Source of the DNA: Protea cynaroides
Taxonomy: Eukaryota; Streptophyta; Magnoliopsida; Proteales; Proteaceae
Reading direction: 5' to 3'
NCBI GenBank assembly: GCA_028583415.1
Contig: CM053275.1
Coordinates: forward strand, 84,190,278 to 84,254,277
DNA: 64,000 bases
The notes beneath the pieces were generated by a model. It did no database searches. It saw only the letters and a program-made list of their open reading frames with translations, and was not told the origin of the DNA. Below, in pieces: positions 33,373 through 47,560 of the stretch. The translations under genes were made by a program, and so were the position numbers. Every line of letters begins with the position of its first letter. Position 1 is the first letter of the stretch.

Positions 33373-36300
33373 CTAATTTGCATCCTGTCTTCTCCGAGGT
33401 TCAGTGGAATCAGACGAAATACCTCGTTCAATGCACTGGTGTATAGTACATCAGAGTAAGATCTCAAATAATTAAAAATAGATAATCTAAGCAGACAAAC
33501 AAAGTAAAACCATCAATTAGCCATTGCACGCGCATTTCAAGACATTACTAATTTGTGTTGATGAGTTTGAAGACATTGGCAATAAAAAAGCAACTTCTGA
33601 AAATCCCCCCAGTAGAAAGTTTTTCAAGTTCTATTCATGGTATCAGCAAATGATTCAGGATTCTTAACCACTAACTAAAACCAATATGCCATTTTTTTTC
33701 ATTTGAAAATAGTAATAGAATCCCTTACTGAGGGATTATAATTTGAAAAAAATTTAAGGGTTGCCCAATCAAGACTCACTATCTTGAACTCTGGACCATT
33801 GCACACAGCAAAAATTGGCTCCATCAAGTCCACTTTGAGAGGATATTTTTTTTCCCAATGATGTCCCCACTGGCATAGGTGTTGTCTTAGAGATTGTACA
33901 GGGACTATCTGCAAATGCAAACTCATTCCTATTGACGGTGGAGATCAGAGTGGAATTGCTTACAGTATTACAGGGCCATAGGGTCACATGCTTGCTAACT
34001 CCTCTGATAACAGGGTGTTGATTAGAAATTACTTGAAGGTTAGGGGTGCCAGCCTCATCATTAGAGGCACTATTTTGAAAGAACAAGGATCTTGGAATCA
34101 AGGCTGATATCTTATTCAAATGGAGCCCACAAATACATCAACAAATTAGTGCTTATTAAATAAAGCAACAAGAAGAGTGATTGCAGAGCTGTTTTAAATG
34201 TGGCTAAAATAGAGTAATCGGAAGATAATGTTAAAACACTCTATCATTTCCTGTCTCACTTTCTTTGCTGAGTAAAGCTGGGTCAAGTTCATAAGTTCAG
34301 TCTCACTCACCAGATCCCACTGGCAAAAGTACCACATATCTCATTCTGGATCTTTCAAGTTTCTATCCTGTTTTTCTTTGTATATTCTTCCCCACTTATG
34401 TCATTGTTCTACTGTAGAGGTTTCAGCTTTGAAGCTTGACCAAAGGAGACCAAGTGAAGAAGAAAACAAAGAATAGGTGTCATTGGATGAGATTCTTCTA
34501 TATAATGAAATTCTTGCTGGCTTACTGGTATAATACAAGATGAAAAAATAGAACAGTAATAATAATAATCGTAGTAGTAGTAAGTAGTAGCACCAACAAA
34601 ACGGATAATAAATACCAAGCAGAAGCCATTAACTGTCACTATTAGAATCTTTCAGTACATGACAGGTGTGGAAAGAATAGATACTCGACAGTTAAATGCT
34701 CCAGTCCAAAGTTTCAACTATAATTTTCAGCCAATTTCCATGTAGAATTATGTATGGTAAATGAACATTGAACTCGGTCAATCATTTCTGGTTAAGGTGT
34801 TTGCCAATTTAATTCCGCACTGTTAAATGTGGTGTTTTAGAAACTGAAGAATCTGACCGCAAATCTGATCTGATCTTTCCAATTCAAGCACTAGTCTGAA
34901 GTGCTTGGACCACACCCACCAAGAAGATCGAAGCATAATGGGTAAAGAATATGTATCTGCTTTAAACTCCAATAAATTCTCTCATAAAAAAGAATAAGAT
35001 ATCCATTCAGACAAATATGATTTTCCCCAGCATATAATTACTCTCTTTCACAAACATACATATACTCTCTTTTACTTTTTGAAGGGGAAAAATGAATTAA
35101 GTGTCTATTATGGTTGACATGTGTGGCACCATGTTTGACGTATGGAGATGGCTATAAAAAAGATAAGTAAGTCCTTGTTGCATAATTTGCTTCAATTTTT
35201 TTCCCCAAGTGCATGGAGCTTATCTTTCTTTGATGAACAAATAACCGCACAAGATTGTACTTTGACCAGTTTGGATAGGATCATCTATTTAATCTGGGTA
35301 AGAAGTAGATGGACAGATCAATTCAGTAGAGTCCAGCTTTTTTGGACACCAATCTGTTAGCTAATTATACCTGAAGAAGATAACCATGCAGCCAATCCAA
35401 TGTCTGGGGGAATGTTGTTGCTGAAATATTGACTACTGTCAGACCCTATTCCAAGAAGAAAACAAACAGGTATGGATGTTAATAATGTTTACCTCATCTT
35501 TAATAATTGCTAACTACCCCAACGCAACAACTCAAAACACTTTGCATGGCTTATGCATACAATAGTCACTAAAAAGTCAAAGTCAACTGATTTGAATCGC
35601 AACATTACAGTGTAGACTTTTTGAAAATTGGATTGTGAAATCAATACGATTATTTCAAACATTACAACTCAACTCATCCTTTTCCCAACTAAATGGGGTC
35701 AGCTGCATGGATCCTTTTTCTTCAATCAACTGTATTAAAAACAATACGTGATTCCACTCCTAAGCTAAACATGTCTTTACTCACTAGTTCTCACAAGGTC
35801 ATTTTAGGCTTTTCCCATTCTTTCAAATTGGTAAAGGAAAAAATGAAGAAAAGAAAATATGCACCACATCATTAGTTTCACCCATATTCTCCACATCACA
35901 ATGAGGGGAAATGCTGGCAGCATGTGCTCGTGTCTGTCACAAGCATGTGGACAGCTGGGATTCTGGGGGCCCCACTTGTAAAAGCAGGATCCAACTTGAT
36001 CAATGACTCCAGGCACTTCTGACGTACAGTAAACATGTCCCTTAAAGTTATCTTAATCTCTATCAGTTCTGGGTTTCTTTTCCGTGCACATTGATCCTTC
36101 TCACTAGAAATTCATAGCAAGTAACAGGAATCAAATTCTGTCAACCATCAAGGGAATACTGAGTTTTGGATGTGACACTTAGGCTTGAAGTCCAGAAAAC
36201 CCCTTCAAAAGTGGATAATGATGAGACTATGAAAAGCTAGAATTCCATTAGCATACCTTAGTGACACTGATATATACGGTGAAAATACCTTAGCAGCAGT

Positions 36301-39300
36301 TTTCCCCCAATCATTATCTTCTAGACTTAATTCGCTAAGGCTCCTATTGATTTAGCTTAACCTTTTTTTTTTTTTTTGGCTAAATGATTTAGCTTAACCT
36401 AATGTCACAATTATGTAGAAAGCATATTCTAACTAGTCCAATAGTTTTAAAGCTAAAATAGGTTAGATACCAGGTTAGATTCATGTTAATATCAATGGGG
36501 CGATCACAAACAATACTAAGTAATTATGTATGTAGTAAACTATAGGTGCAGCATGAATGTACATACCTGTGAATCAAAAGAGTGGAGGTAGTCTTGAATT
36601 GTTTTTAGGTTACTAATAAGCTTATCTTGATCCTGTTAAAATTAAAGAGAAACTAGTGAATTTACTGTATAGCCCATCTCATGAAATAACTTGAACTGCA
36701 TAATTCTGAAGAGTCAACCAACTAACAATCCAATCTAAATAAAGGAAAAATGCATAAGGATGTCCTACCACCTCTCAGATTTTAAAATGGGGAACACATC
36801 TAGAATAATCAGGACCCAACATTTGATTGGCTAAAGAAAGGAAATCTTTTAGCATTGACTTCTTGACCAAGAAGGTCCCTTGGAGGCATGCATCAAATGC
36901 TAGGTCCAGATCCGCATCTAACCCATGAATATGGCAAAAGATATTCTGCACCGATGTCAAAGTGACAGATGTAAACATCCTGACCAAGATATGCCAAAAT
37001 CTAGTTATAAGTGACGAACACGAGGAATCAATTAGTGAAGAACATGAAGAACCGATTTTTAGGAAATAACGTTCACCATTCGGTGCCAAACTAGGGATCT
37101 ATAAGTTGTTATTATGGTCATTATAAAATCACAATTTAATTCATGATCCCAACCAATCCTATGACCCAAATCCAATCTTACAGTCTGAAACCTATGTATA
37201 AGGCACTTCAGATAAGAATACTAATTTACATGTTCACTATTATACAGCTGACAATACTCATGATTTGAATCATAAAACCTATGAAATGATCACATTTGAG
37301 GCTGATCATATCAAGTAAACAGTAATAACAATTATCATGCAAAAATGCGGTTCCAACGAATGATGGTGCAAACTGGACTCTGACCCATTTTTATGCATCA
37401 TCTCACTTGGGTGCTTCTTGAGTCATTTTTCTCACTTTTATAAGGCTTTTTTTTTTAATTATCCATAAAACCAGATTAATGAATCAAGAAACCTATGGTT
37501 TACTTTGTAGTAATGTCAAGTTGTCATCAAATCGCATGGCATCCCAAAATACTGGACCAATTATAATTGACAAGTTGTATCTCCTTTGCCTTACGGCAAG
37601 GTCATTTAATGCCCTAACAGTCAAGTACAAAACTCATCCTTTCCATGCAAAGTCTAAGTAATAGAGGTATAGGAACACTTGTTATTTGATAATTATTTAT
37701 ATGCTCACTAAAAATCATGCTAGAGCAAATTTCAGGCATTTAAGCCAGAAGGGGAAAAAAAAGTCTGATGATCTGAGCATATGATCTTTTAAAATAAATG
37801 GTATCAATTTTCTTTTTTGAAAATGGCTTTCTCCAGACTAAGGAAAAACAAAATTAGCAATACAAGGTAGATATCAGGAGACAGGAACCAACTGCCCTAG
37901 AGAAATAAAAAAAGGTTTATGCCACATTCTCATTCTCTCTTAGAGCAGGCAGAATCCTCAATGAATGATAACATCCATCCCAAAATCCCAAGCTTAAGGA
38001 TGGAGAGGCCCGACCCAAGGTCATAAGTCAAGCATCCACAACACCCGACCAATGTGGCACTAAACCCCTCCCATCAAGGGCCTACAGGCTACATCAACTC
38101 CTTTAGCTTTGAACCATGGGCCCGCACATGGCCGGTGCATGGGCTACCCACTCTGATACCATTTGATGACGTCCAACCCAAAATCCCGAGCTTTGGGGAA
38201 AAGGCCCTACCCAGGGTCATAAGCCAAGTATCCGCACACTACCAACCAAAGCAGGACTAAACCCCTCCCATTCCTGGCCATGGAATACAAACCCCTTCCA
38301 TCAAGGACCTATAGGCTGCATCACAAAAGATAGTCAACAGCATTTGGTACCTTCAAATGATTGCAGGTTCAAACCCATCATTGTGTTTGCCACATTGACT
38401 AGGGCTACAAATTTGGCCTTGACAACCCAAACCCGACCCTAACCCACCCTGAACCCTCACAGGGCTGGGTTAGGGCCCAAAAAACAGCAAACCCTAGCAA
38501 GGTTGGGTTAGGTTGACCCCTCGGGTTGAGCCCGGCCAGCCCGACACTATATATATATATATATAGTCAAAGTCTCACCCCTCTACTCTCTCAAAATCGA
38601 CATCGCCTCCAATAGGACCGAGACTCAGATTCTACATCGAATCAACATCATCTCAAAGTCTCACTTTTCAACCTTCATCGTCTTCTGAGTTCTGCTTTTC
38701 TGAGTTTCTTCTCAACCCTCATCTTCACAGCCTCACGGCCTGTGAATCAACATCGTCTCAAAGTTTACAGTTCTCAACCCTCTCAGAGTCTCAGTTCTCA
38801 ACCATCACCCTCACCCTCACGGCCTGCGAATCGACATCATTGCTGCTGCAGCATCGCCTGAGTTTGGCCCTTGGGAGTTTGGCTCAAGATTGGAGAATCT
38901 TTTCAAATGTAATTTTTTTTTTTTTATAAGCTTTTATTTGTTCAAATCATGGTTTTGAAAGGGTATTCCTTCTGGCTTTTGGCTATTCGAGTCTCTTTGT
39001 TCCTTCATTTGAGAAGGTGGCTTCTTGTATTTCTTACTTTCATTGTTTCACTCTAAGTATTTGTGCGCCCCTGTTCTCTTTCACTTGGCCTGTATATGAC
39101 ATGGTTTCTTGTGGGTAAAATTCTACCTAAACAGTCTTTTCTTGTCTTTGATAGATCTTGTAAACAGATTAAGCAGTTCAGAGAGAAGTTTTTCTTGTAA
39201 ATTTTAAAGATATATTGTTGCTTATGGTAGGACCTGTTATAGTTTAGATTCTGATACTCGGTCTAGAGTCAACTATTTCACTTAAAAAACATATTTCCAA

Positions 39301-42300
39301 TAGATAAATATATGTTTAGATCATTGGATGTGCATATTGATAAACAAACAATGTTTATGATAGAATAAATACTACATTTTTGGAGCCATATTTTTTTTAA
39401 AATCTGTATTTTTATGCATTAGGGAAACAAAATTGGATCAGATGAACTGCCTGATTCAGTTATGATTTCTGAGTGGATTCTTAAGGATTTTTTGGTGGAT
39501 TCAAAAGCCACAGCAGGTGGATTCTTGCACTGTTATCTCTTCTAATAGAATACAAACTACATGTGAGTTTTTTCTCTTCTAGTACCTATGGGCTGTGGCA
39601 CCCCTGTTCTACTAAGTATTTCCTATTAGTTTGTTCCGAACATTCAACTAGAGTACTACTATGTTTTGCTTCAACTGTTATCAATCTATTTGGGCCTTAT
39701 AAGGTTGTGTTATCATACTCATTTTATTTATTTATTTATTTTTACTGAAGTAATTACTGTTTCATATTAATTCCATTGTGTTTTGAATCTGTTTTACATC
39801 TGTGGTTAGACTTTCTGGTGTTGCTATTTTTTTTTTTCCTATCTATGAACACTTGTGACTCAAACTGCGTATTGTTTTTAATCGTTTCCATCATGTGGTA
39901 TTGCGATTAAATAGTTTTGACAATTTGTATTCTCTCTCGTGTGATGTGGTGACACCCTGATTGGTTTGACATACTATTTGTTCTCTTTCATTAGCACTGA
40001 TTGTTCCTTTTTCCTGGATTCAGCTATGGAGCTTTCATTGGCGTTGGAGAAGATAACAAATGAAAAGCTTCTGAAGTTACACAGTGTAAACCCCGACTCC
40101 TTTGTATCTTGTACACATGCATGCTTCTTGTAATACTTTGATGTTTCTATGAGACCATGGATTATGGGTCTCTTTACAAAACATGTTTTCAGAAGCACCC
40201 TTACTGTCAGAGTTTGGAGGGATTGGGATCGGCTCAGCTCGATAGGCTGATTTGGATCATTTCGGATTTTTCACATTGTATTAAGCAATTCCTGGTGTTT
40301 TGTTGACTGATTCAGCCTGATTCGGACCCTGTTTACCTTTCCCTGGGGTCTTCTCTTTTTGGAAAAATTAACTTGGGGTCCTAAATGAAATGAGAAAGAA
40401 TAGTTTTTAATGCAAACCATGAGTACATTGACAGATTGGGCTTCTTCTAATATATCTCTGTTGCTGAACAATAGTAGGCAGCAGAAAAGAACCATGATGC
40501 GCAGATGGCTGAATTTATTGAGTGCGAGTTCTTGACTGAGCAGGTGATTCTGATATTCATGTTTCCTTTACCTATTTAAGTTGAGGTCCCCTTTTTACCT
40601 CAATTCTATGGAGATGAATATACATGGTTGGGTTTTAGAGTATTTAAGCCTCCTGGTTTTGATATGAGTTATTTATATATGTAGGTCAAAGCCATCAAGA
40701 AGATCTCCGAATATGTTTCTCAATTGAGAAGAGTGGGCAAAGGACATGGTGAGATCCCAATTCTAAAATCCATTCTACTGTGACCATATGCTTCCAACTT
40801 TCTTTTTAAATTGTCATTGTAATTTTATTTTGATATTAAATGTGCTTACAGTAGTGCTTCTTTTGTGGATTTGTAGGAGTGTGGCATTTCGACCAAATGC
40901 TTCTCCATGAAGATGATGGTGCAGCATGATTAGTGTTGCCATACCAGTTCTGCTTTTAGAAGTCTCTCTCAGTTCAGTGGTAGTGTGTGTTGTGTTTATA
41001 GTACAAAACGTTTATCTTTTTTTCCTATCTATGAACACTTGTGTTAATGTTTTTAGACGACATTAACAATCTTGTATCAGGTAAAAAGCTCAATGACATA
41101 ACTATAACTAATTACATGCATTATGAATTGGATTTATCTTTACTGATTTTTTATTGCATTAATTATATTTTCAGGTTTGGCTGAGGAAGGTGGTGGCAGT
41201 GATGTTCTAAATTTGACCTAAAGCTTGGTATTGTATGCTTGAAGACTTAGAGTTGATTTTGTAAGTAATTTCCACCTAATCATTTAACTTATTTTTCTTT
41301 TACATGATATGACAGTTCTAATTTCTAATGGTTTTTTAACCTCTCATTTTTTTTTTTTTTTTTCCTTAGACAACATAAACTGTGAGAGAATGCTGGGAAT
41401 TGGGAAGACCGAATTCAAGATCATGACCATTATTTTTCTTTCCCATTTATCAGATCTTATGTTAAACACTTAAACTGATTATGGTTTGTATTTGTTAGGT
41501 TTTTAAAAGAATTTCATGGGTTGATTGTATTTGTTATATGTTTTTAAATCTGATTTGTTAGTTTTTAAATCTGATCTATTTATGTAAAAAATTGTAAGTT
41601 ATATTGTTCATTGGACAGATTCAGGGCCAATCAGGGTTAACCCTCAATCAAGGTCAATCAGGGTCAACCCGGCCCAACCCTTAATCAGGGTAGGATTGGA
41701 TTAGGCCCAACCCTGCCAAGGTAGGGTTAGAGTTGCACATTTTCTGACCCTGGCAGGGTTGGGCTGGGTTAGGGTTATGTTTAAGGCACTCAGGGCAGGA
41801 TTAGGGTTTTAAGAAACCCAACGCAACCTGACCCTATTGCAGCCCTATCATTAACAGATGTTCACTAAATCAACACAATTTTAATCAGGTGTACTTTCAA
41901 ATTCATTCTACTATCCATATGTCAGGAAATTTGAAGACCATTGCCAATATGTCTGGCAAATCAAACAAACCCTCCTTGGCCATACAGAAGCTGGATTAAA
42001 TTGCATTTGACCTCTATAATACTAAATCTATACTCATATACTAGAGCATTTTGGTTACTTTCAGGCCCAGCTGGTGTCCACTACATCAACTGACATTCCC
42101 CAGTCCACCATAAGCATGGTCGATTCCATTTGATCTACATTGTACCAATCGATATTTTGAAACCATCTTTGTCATCTGATCTATTCAGCATGTTGATAAA
42201 TCATTCATAACAGTAACACTTGGCATATCAAGTTCTATTGAAGGAACAAATTCTTAGTTATTGATTTTTTCTTGGACCAAATACCTTATCAGATCATAGT

Positions 42301-44407
42301 GGTCTCCGTCTTAGGTTTATGCCTTTTATGACTCCCTAATGTATTTAGACAAGACACTCTGTTCAATAGCTTGGGGCTCATTTAATAGAATTCCTTTTTT
42401 TATAGATTTCATTTTACTTATCAAAAGTGGAAAAGATTATGTGCCATATTGATGGGACATCCAGCAGCCAGCTTTTTTTTATTTTATTTATTATTTCTAT
42501 TTATTTTTCTGTTTATTTCTTATTTCAGTAAACTGTTTGTTTTAATTTTCCATTTCTATATTTCTATTTCTGTTATTTGTATTTTAGAATAGTTCTTTTC
42601 TTTTCTTTTTTAATTTTTTATTTTTTGGTTGTAACTAAACCCTCCCCTATTCACTGTTTTTTCCCTGTAGGCCTTCTAAGGCCATTTTTTCTCTCTCAAT
42701 TTTTCTCTTCTCTTCTTCTTCCCCCTTCTATCAATTTCTGATTTCCCCTACCCTTCTTCTTCCCTCTTATTATTTCTAATTGGAAATTTTCTGAAATCAA
42801 ATCCTTTCCCCCTGACCACGAAATTCAATTTCCTGTTCATGATATGCTTATTTTAAAGTATGATTAATAGTCCATTACCAACCCCTCCCTATAATATTCA
42901 GTTTCTATTTCCATTTATTTACTATAAACAGTAAAAGTTAAGCCCATGTTCTGTTTTGTTTTCTACATTCTGTTAACAGAACTTCCCTATCCCATACCAA
43001 CCTGTATTGGCACTTATATTTCAGCATCGAATCTGGGAAGTAACCTAGCTCTTTATATTGAATTGTTGCTGTATTTACATGAAATTAGTTTTCTACCCTA
43101 TGTCACCCTATTTGATCATTGTTGAGTTGGTGAATTACTATTAGGAATATATTGCTCATCAGTTAATAAAATCCAACTCTAAAATCTAAATGCATGTCTT
43201 GTAAGCTGCTGTCCCTTTTCCTAACTAGCTAAATATTAGGTAACCTACTACCTAGCTTAGCTGTAACTGTAGGAGACCTAAACCCTAGGCTGTCCTACAT
43301 CACATATGGTGTTCCAAATATTAATGTATTCATGATCTTTCAGCTATAAAAATTTTCTTTTAGATCCTTCCCAGGAGGGTTACCAACTTCATACAGATTG
43401 CTTAACCATGGCCAGCAATCAAATGTCAAAACTGCACGCTGACCTCTGAAGAAGTTAACATATTGGAAAGCCACATGATATTCCATATGATCCAAAAATT
43501 CAAATCTTTTAACAATTACTGTGGCTTTCATCCAAGGTACCTGGGATAGACATTTATCACCAAATGTCCTAGTAGAAACCCATTCCTCTAGTAATGCCTG
43601 CAATGAGGGAAAAGAAAGTCAGCAGGAATGGCAAAAGTTGTAATATGGACCACCATAGTATTTAGCCTGACCCAGATGAGACTAGGCAGAAATATGAAAA
43701 GAAAAGCACCATAAAAAGCATATGTAATGTAACACAGATGGATGGCACCCTTCTTTGGAAAGTTAATTTTGGCCAGGAACTCACAAAGACAATGTACAGT
43801 GATAAATTTTCAAATTACAGCTGAATAAAAACCAACAAGAATTTGTTTTGGGACAGATTTTACCATGTGAATACAGTTTATTCCAATAGAATGAAATTTT
43901 ACCAAATTTAGACAATTGCTTCTAACCTTGAATCACATTCTACCTTTCCCTTTTTCCTCCCCAATAAGTGATTCATTCATGTTCGTTCAATGACTGGTGC
44001 AAAGTACAAAAGATAACTTGGAGAAAGCTATCCCCAATCAGAATTGTGAGACTATCCTGAATAGCTGAAGCCAGATCCCCCTAAAAACCGTATGTGCGGG
44101 TCTCCCCGCATGCGGCTTATATTCTTCTACTGTGCAACAAAATGAGCATATACTTTAAACTCAATCAGCATAGAGGACCAAGACACAAAAAATGTAATAA
44201 TTCAGTACATCACTTTTTCATCTGCACTGTTCATTTCAGTTGAACTTAGCCATGGTTATTAAGGCAAGACTACACAAGGTGATGCAATCCACTCCATATT
44301 AATGCTCCCATGACTTCACAAGTTATTAATAATGCCCACTCCACTCTCTCCCTCTCTCCCAATGATTCCTTTCCTACAGCTATATTCCAATGGCTATCTT
44401 CCAACAG

Positions 44408-44438
<31 letters not shown>

Positions 44439-47400
44439 TCATATATATATATATATATATATGTGCCAATGTGAGCCCCTCTGAGGTGAGTGGGTCCCAC
44501 ACATGGGTTGAGTGAGTCCCCAAGAGACCTAGAGTTAAGTGGTCCTCTCTGATCCTTGGATTAAGTGGTACCCTGACATCCTTGCTATCCTGTTCTTATT
44601 CCCTTATTTTTGCAAGAGAGTTATTCTATATGCTCTAGCTTATTTTGCATTTTTGTTATGAAGTTTGAACTGCATCACAAGGTACCAAAGCAAATTAGCA
44701 CCTGAATTGCAAGGTGCAAGTCCAGCCAGAACGAGGTTGGGCCAGACACACAGGGTAAGGGTTATGCTATGCCCTAGCCCAGATCTCAGGCCCTACCTCT
44801 GGAGTATGTACCAGGCAGGGCCCCAGGATTCTCAAGCTTTCATGAACAAATATAATTATATACATTTGTTGGGAGATGACCAAACAGACTTTAACTCTGT
44901 TGGCTTGTCCACTTATATTAAGTTGAAGGATTTAAAAAATAATACAGGAGACCAGATTAGAGGCCGTTGATCTCTATATGGATTCAACGATCTGGCCCAG
45001 TATCCAAAGATTAGCAATTTTGATTGGTATCAGCCTAGGTGACCACAGATTTTGATATGGATAGGCTAAACCAGCCTATCTGATTCCAATTTTTGAAACC
45101 TTGATTAAGTTACAAGGTTTTGTGTTCAAGCCATACTAAAAACAGAAAAGTTCCTTCTTTAATTATCTATATACACTTCCTGTGCCAGAGCTCCCATTTC
45201 CACTCCTATGTAAACTGTAGAGTACATACAAACCACAGAATTAAAACAGTATGACAAAAAGATCAAACGACATTACAAATTATAAGTAATCAGCGATGGA
45301 TTACAGTATTACATAACAATCAATGTGGAAGATAGCTACGCTTGAGTTTTCTAACACAGCTCATCTACAAGATAACAAAGGTAAGTGCCATAGCCTCAAC
45401 AATGCTCAAGACAAGGCTCAATTTGTTCAACAAATCAAGTTGATAGAGCTGTAATTGCCAAATAAAGTATATGCAAGGTTTCTGCTAGAATAGAGTAGCC
45501 AAATCACAGCTCCACAAGAACAGAACAAGCCCCAAAAGGTGCAGATAGGCATATGGCCTAGAGAATAGTGCCAGATCGAAGGCATATACCTGAGTTTTCA
45601 GCTTAAATAACATTAACTACAGGTCTAGCGGGGAAAGAAGAAAATATAACAATTGTTCATGCTTTCAATGAAAACTTCAACAAAACACCTAGGAGGAAGT
45701 GCAGTCAACATTATGTCACCCAAGAAAATATTAAATATGCAGCTCTTGCACAGTATAAATGACTTGCTACCTCCCTATTCCTCTCTGTATTTTTTAAACC
45801 CAACTTCAGCATGCCAGAGACGAAATTTATTACAAAACAATATATTACAGAAATGATGATTGCAGATAGCAAAGTAAGCTACCACGAAAACAGTAGAAAA
45901 TAAGGAACAGGGAATTAGATATACCTTGTGATCAAACTCAGACATCTTCAGAAGAATAGGAATAATTACAGCTTCAGGAGCAGACTTCTCTTTCTTCGTA
46001 GACTGATTAGTCTCTATCTCTGGATCTTTAGAAGTTTCATCTGCGGGATCAGAGCATCATGAGGAAAAAGATGCAGTATTCTAAATTGCAGACTCATCAC
46101 TCATTTCCTTCATCCAGATTTAAAAAAAAAAAATTGAAAAGAACTATAAAATGTCATCTTTATCTAAAGTGACATATTACCCTGGTTCTCAGGAGGTATT
46201 CCTGCTACATCAAGAGATCGTATGCACTCTGAAACTTCTGCCACCTGGTCAGTAGATACACCTAATTCTTGGCCCACATTTCCAGAATAGCCGTTGTTAC
46301 TTCCACAAGTACTTTTGGAATTGTTTTCCTTTTCTGTTGAAATATCACCATCTTTGTTAACAGGAGCCAGTTTTGGTTCTTCTTTTTCTGTGGGAACTTT
46401 CTTTGATTCTCTATTCTCATCATCCATTAAATAAATACTTGGATCCAAATGTATGCCCTGCCATACTTGGAAAAAAATGAGTTCATCTTTTGATGACTTA
46501 AAAGCCTTCAGTCAGTATGCATAGCAAAGCAAAGAACTTGATTCAACTGACTCATACATAATGCACAAAGAAATAATAGGAAAAATTATACTTACCCAAC
46601 AAAAAAATTAATAGAAAAAATGAAAAAGAATATAAGTAGCATTCAACTAAGCATCTTTGCTTTGACATAAACTATACAAACTCAATCCTCTTTACCCCTC
46701 TATAGACAAAGGAAAAAACTTAACCCTTATTCTTCATAGTAGAGCTCTGTCAATGGAATCGGGTTCTCGAATGTCCCCGATGCCATCAAGGGAAGGAAAA
46801 AAAAAGAAATGGTAAAATAAAATTATATTAATCGCAAGGTTTTAAGTATCGGTATAGGGTATCCTATCGAAAGGGTGATTTCCAGAGACGTATTATATCA
46901 AGGATACACAAGATACGCATGGAAATGCTTGGGGAACATGCAAAATACACTTTTAAAGCATAAAACACCATAAATAAATAGTAATTAGGTTTGATCAAGG
47001 AATGTTAGATGGTTGGACCTAATATCCGCCATGTGCAATCATTGAGGACCCAATTTCTGTTTAAGTACACCCCATGATACTCTGATTTACCTGTTGATTT
47101 TAAATTCAACTAGAGTTGGCCATGTTTTATATTTTATATAAAATTTATGCCTTTCCTAACTTATTCGTTTGATTGTGTAAATTGTTTACTTACACTGTTA
47201 TGCATGGGATCATGCATGTGTATTAAAAAAAAAAATTGATGCCTTTTTTAACATTTGAATCATTTTTGTATAGTGTTTAGATAGATTGTCATGCATGGGA
47301 TCATCTATGTATTAAAAACAAAATTAGCACATTTCTAATATTTTGATTCGATTGTGTATATTGATTAGTTACACTGCCATGCAGGGAATCATATGTGTAT

Positions 47401-47494
47401 TAAAAACAAAATATTGATGCCCTTTCTAACATTTTGACTCAATTGTGTATATTGTTTAGATACACTATCATGAAAAAGATCATATGCATATATA

Positions 47495-47560
<66 letters not shown>

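Larger units (their letters stand above)
38400..41847. mobile_element. hAT-like non-autonomous element carrying ferritin exons
   Basis: The ends TAGGGCTACAA (38400) and its complement TTGCAGCCCTA (41847) are inverted. They lie in longer subterminal regions rich in 'aaccctaaccc' and 'ggttgggtta' motifs, which mirror each other across the element. The flanks ACATTGAC (38392-38399) and TCATTAAC (41848-41855) form a 6/8 match, the duplication length of hAT elements. There is no transposase. The interior includes four ferritin exons. It sits in NTPase intron 12 with its cargo opposite to the host gene. Confidence 0.75.

Noticed and set aside
33769..34119. 116-codon open frame on the minus strand in NTPase intron 14
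   Set aside because: It does not join the NTPase frame with valid splice sites and matches no family I recognise. The gene is complete without it.
44080..44125. Hairpin 'gtatgtgcgggtctccccgcatgcgg' resembling organellar intron-like sequence
   Set aside because: Too short to claim an organelle DNA insertion. No flanking organellar genes are recognised.
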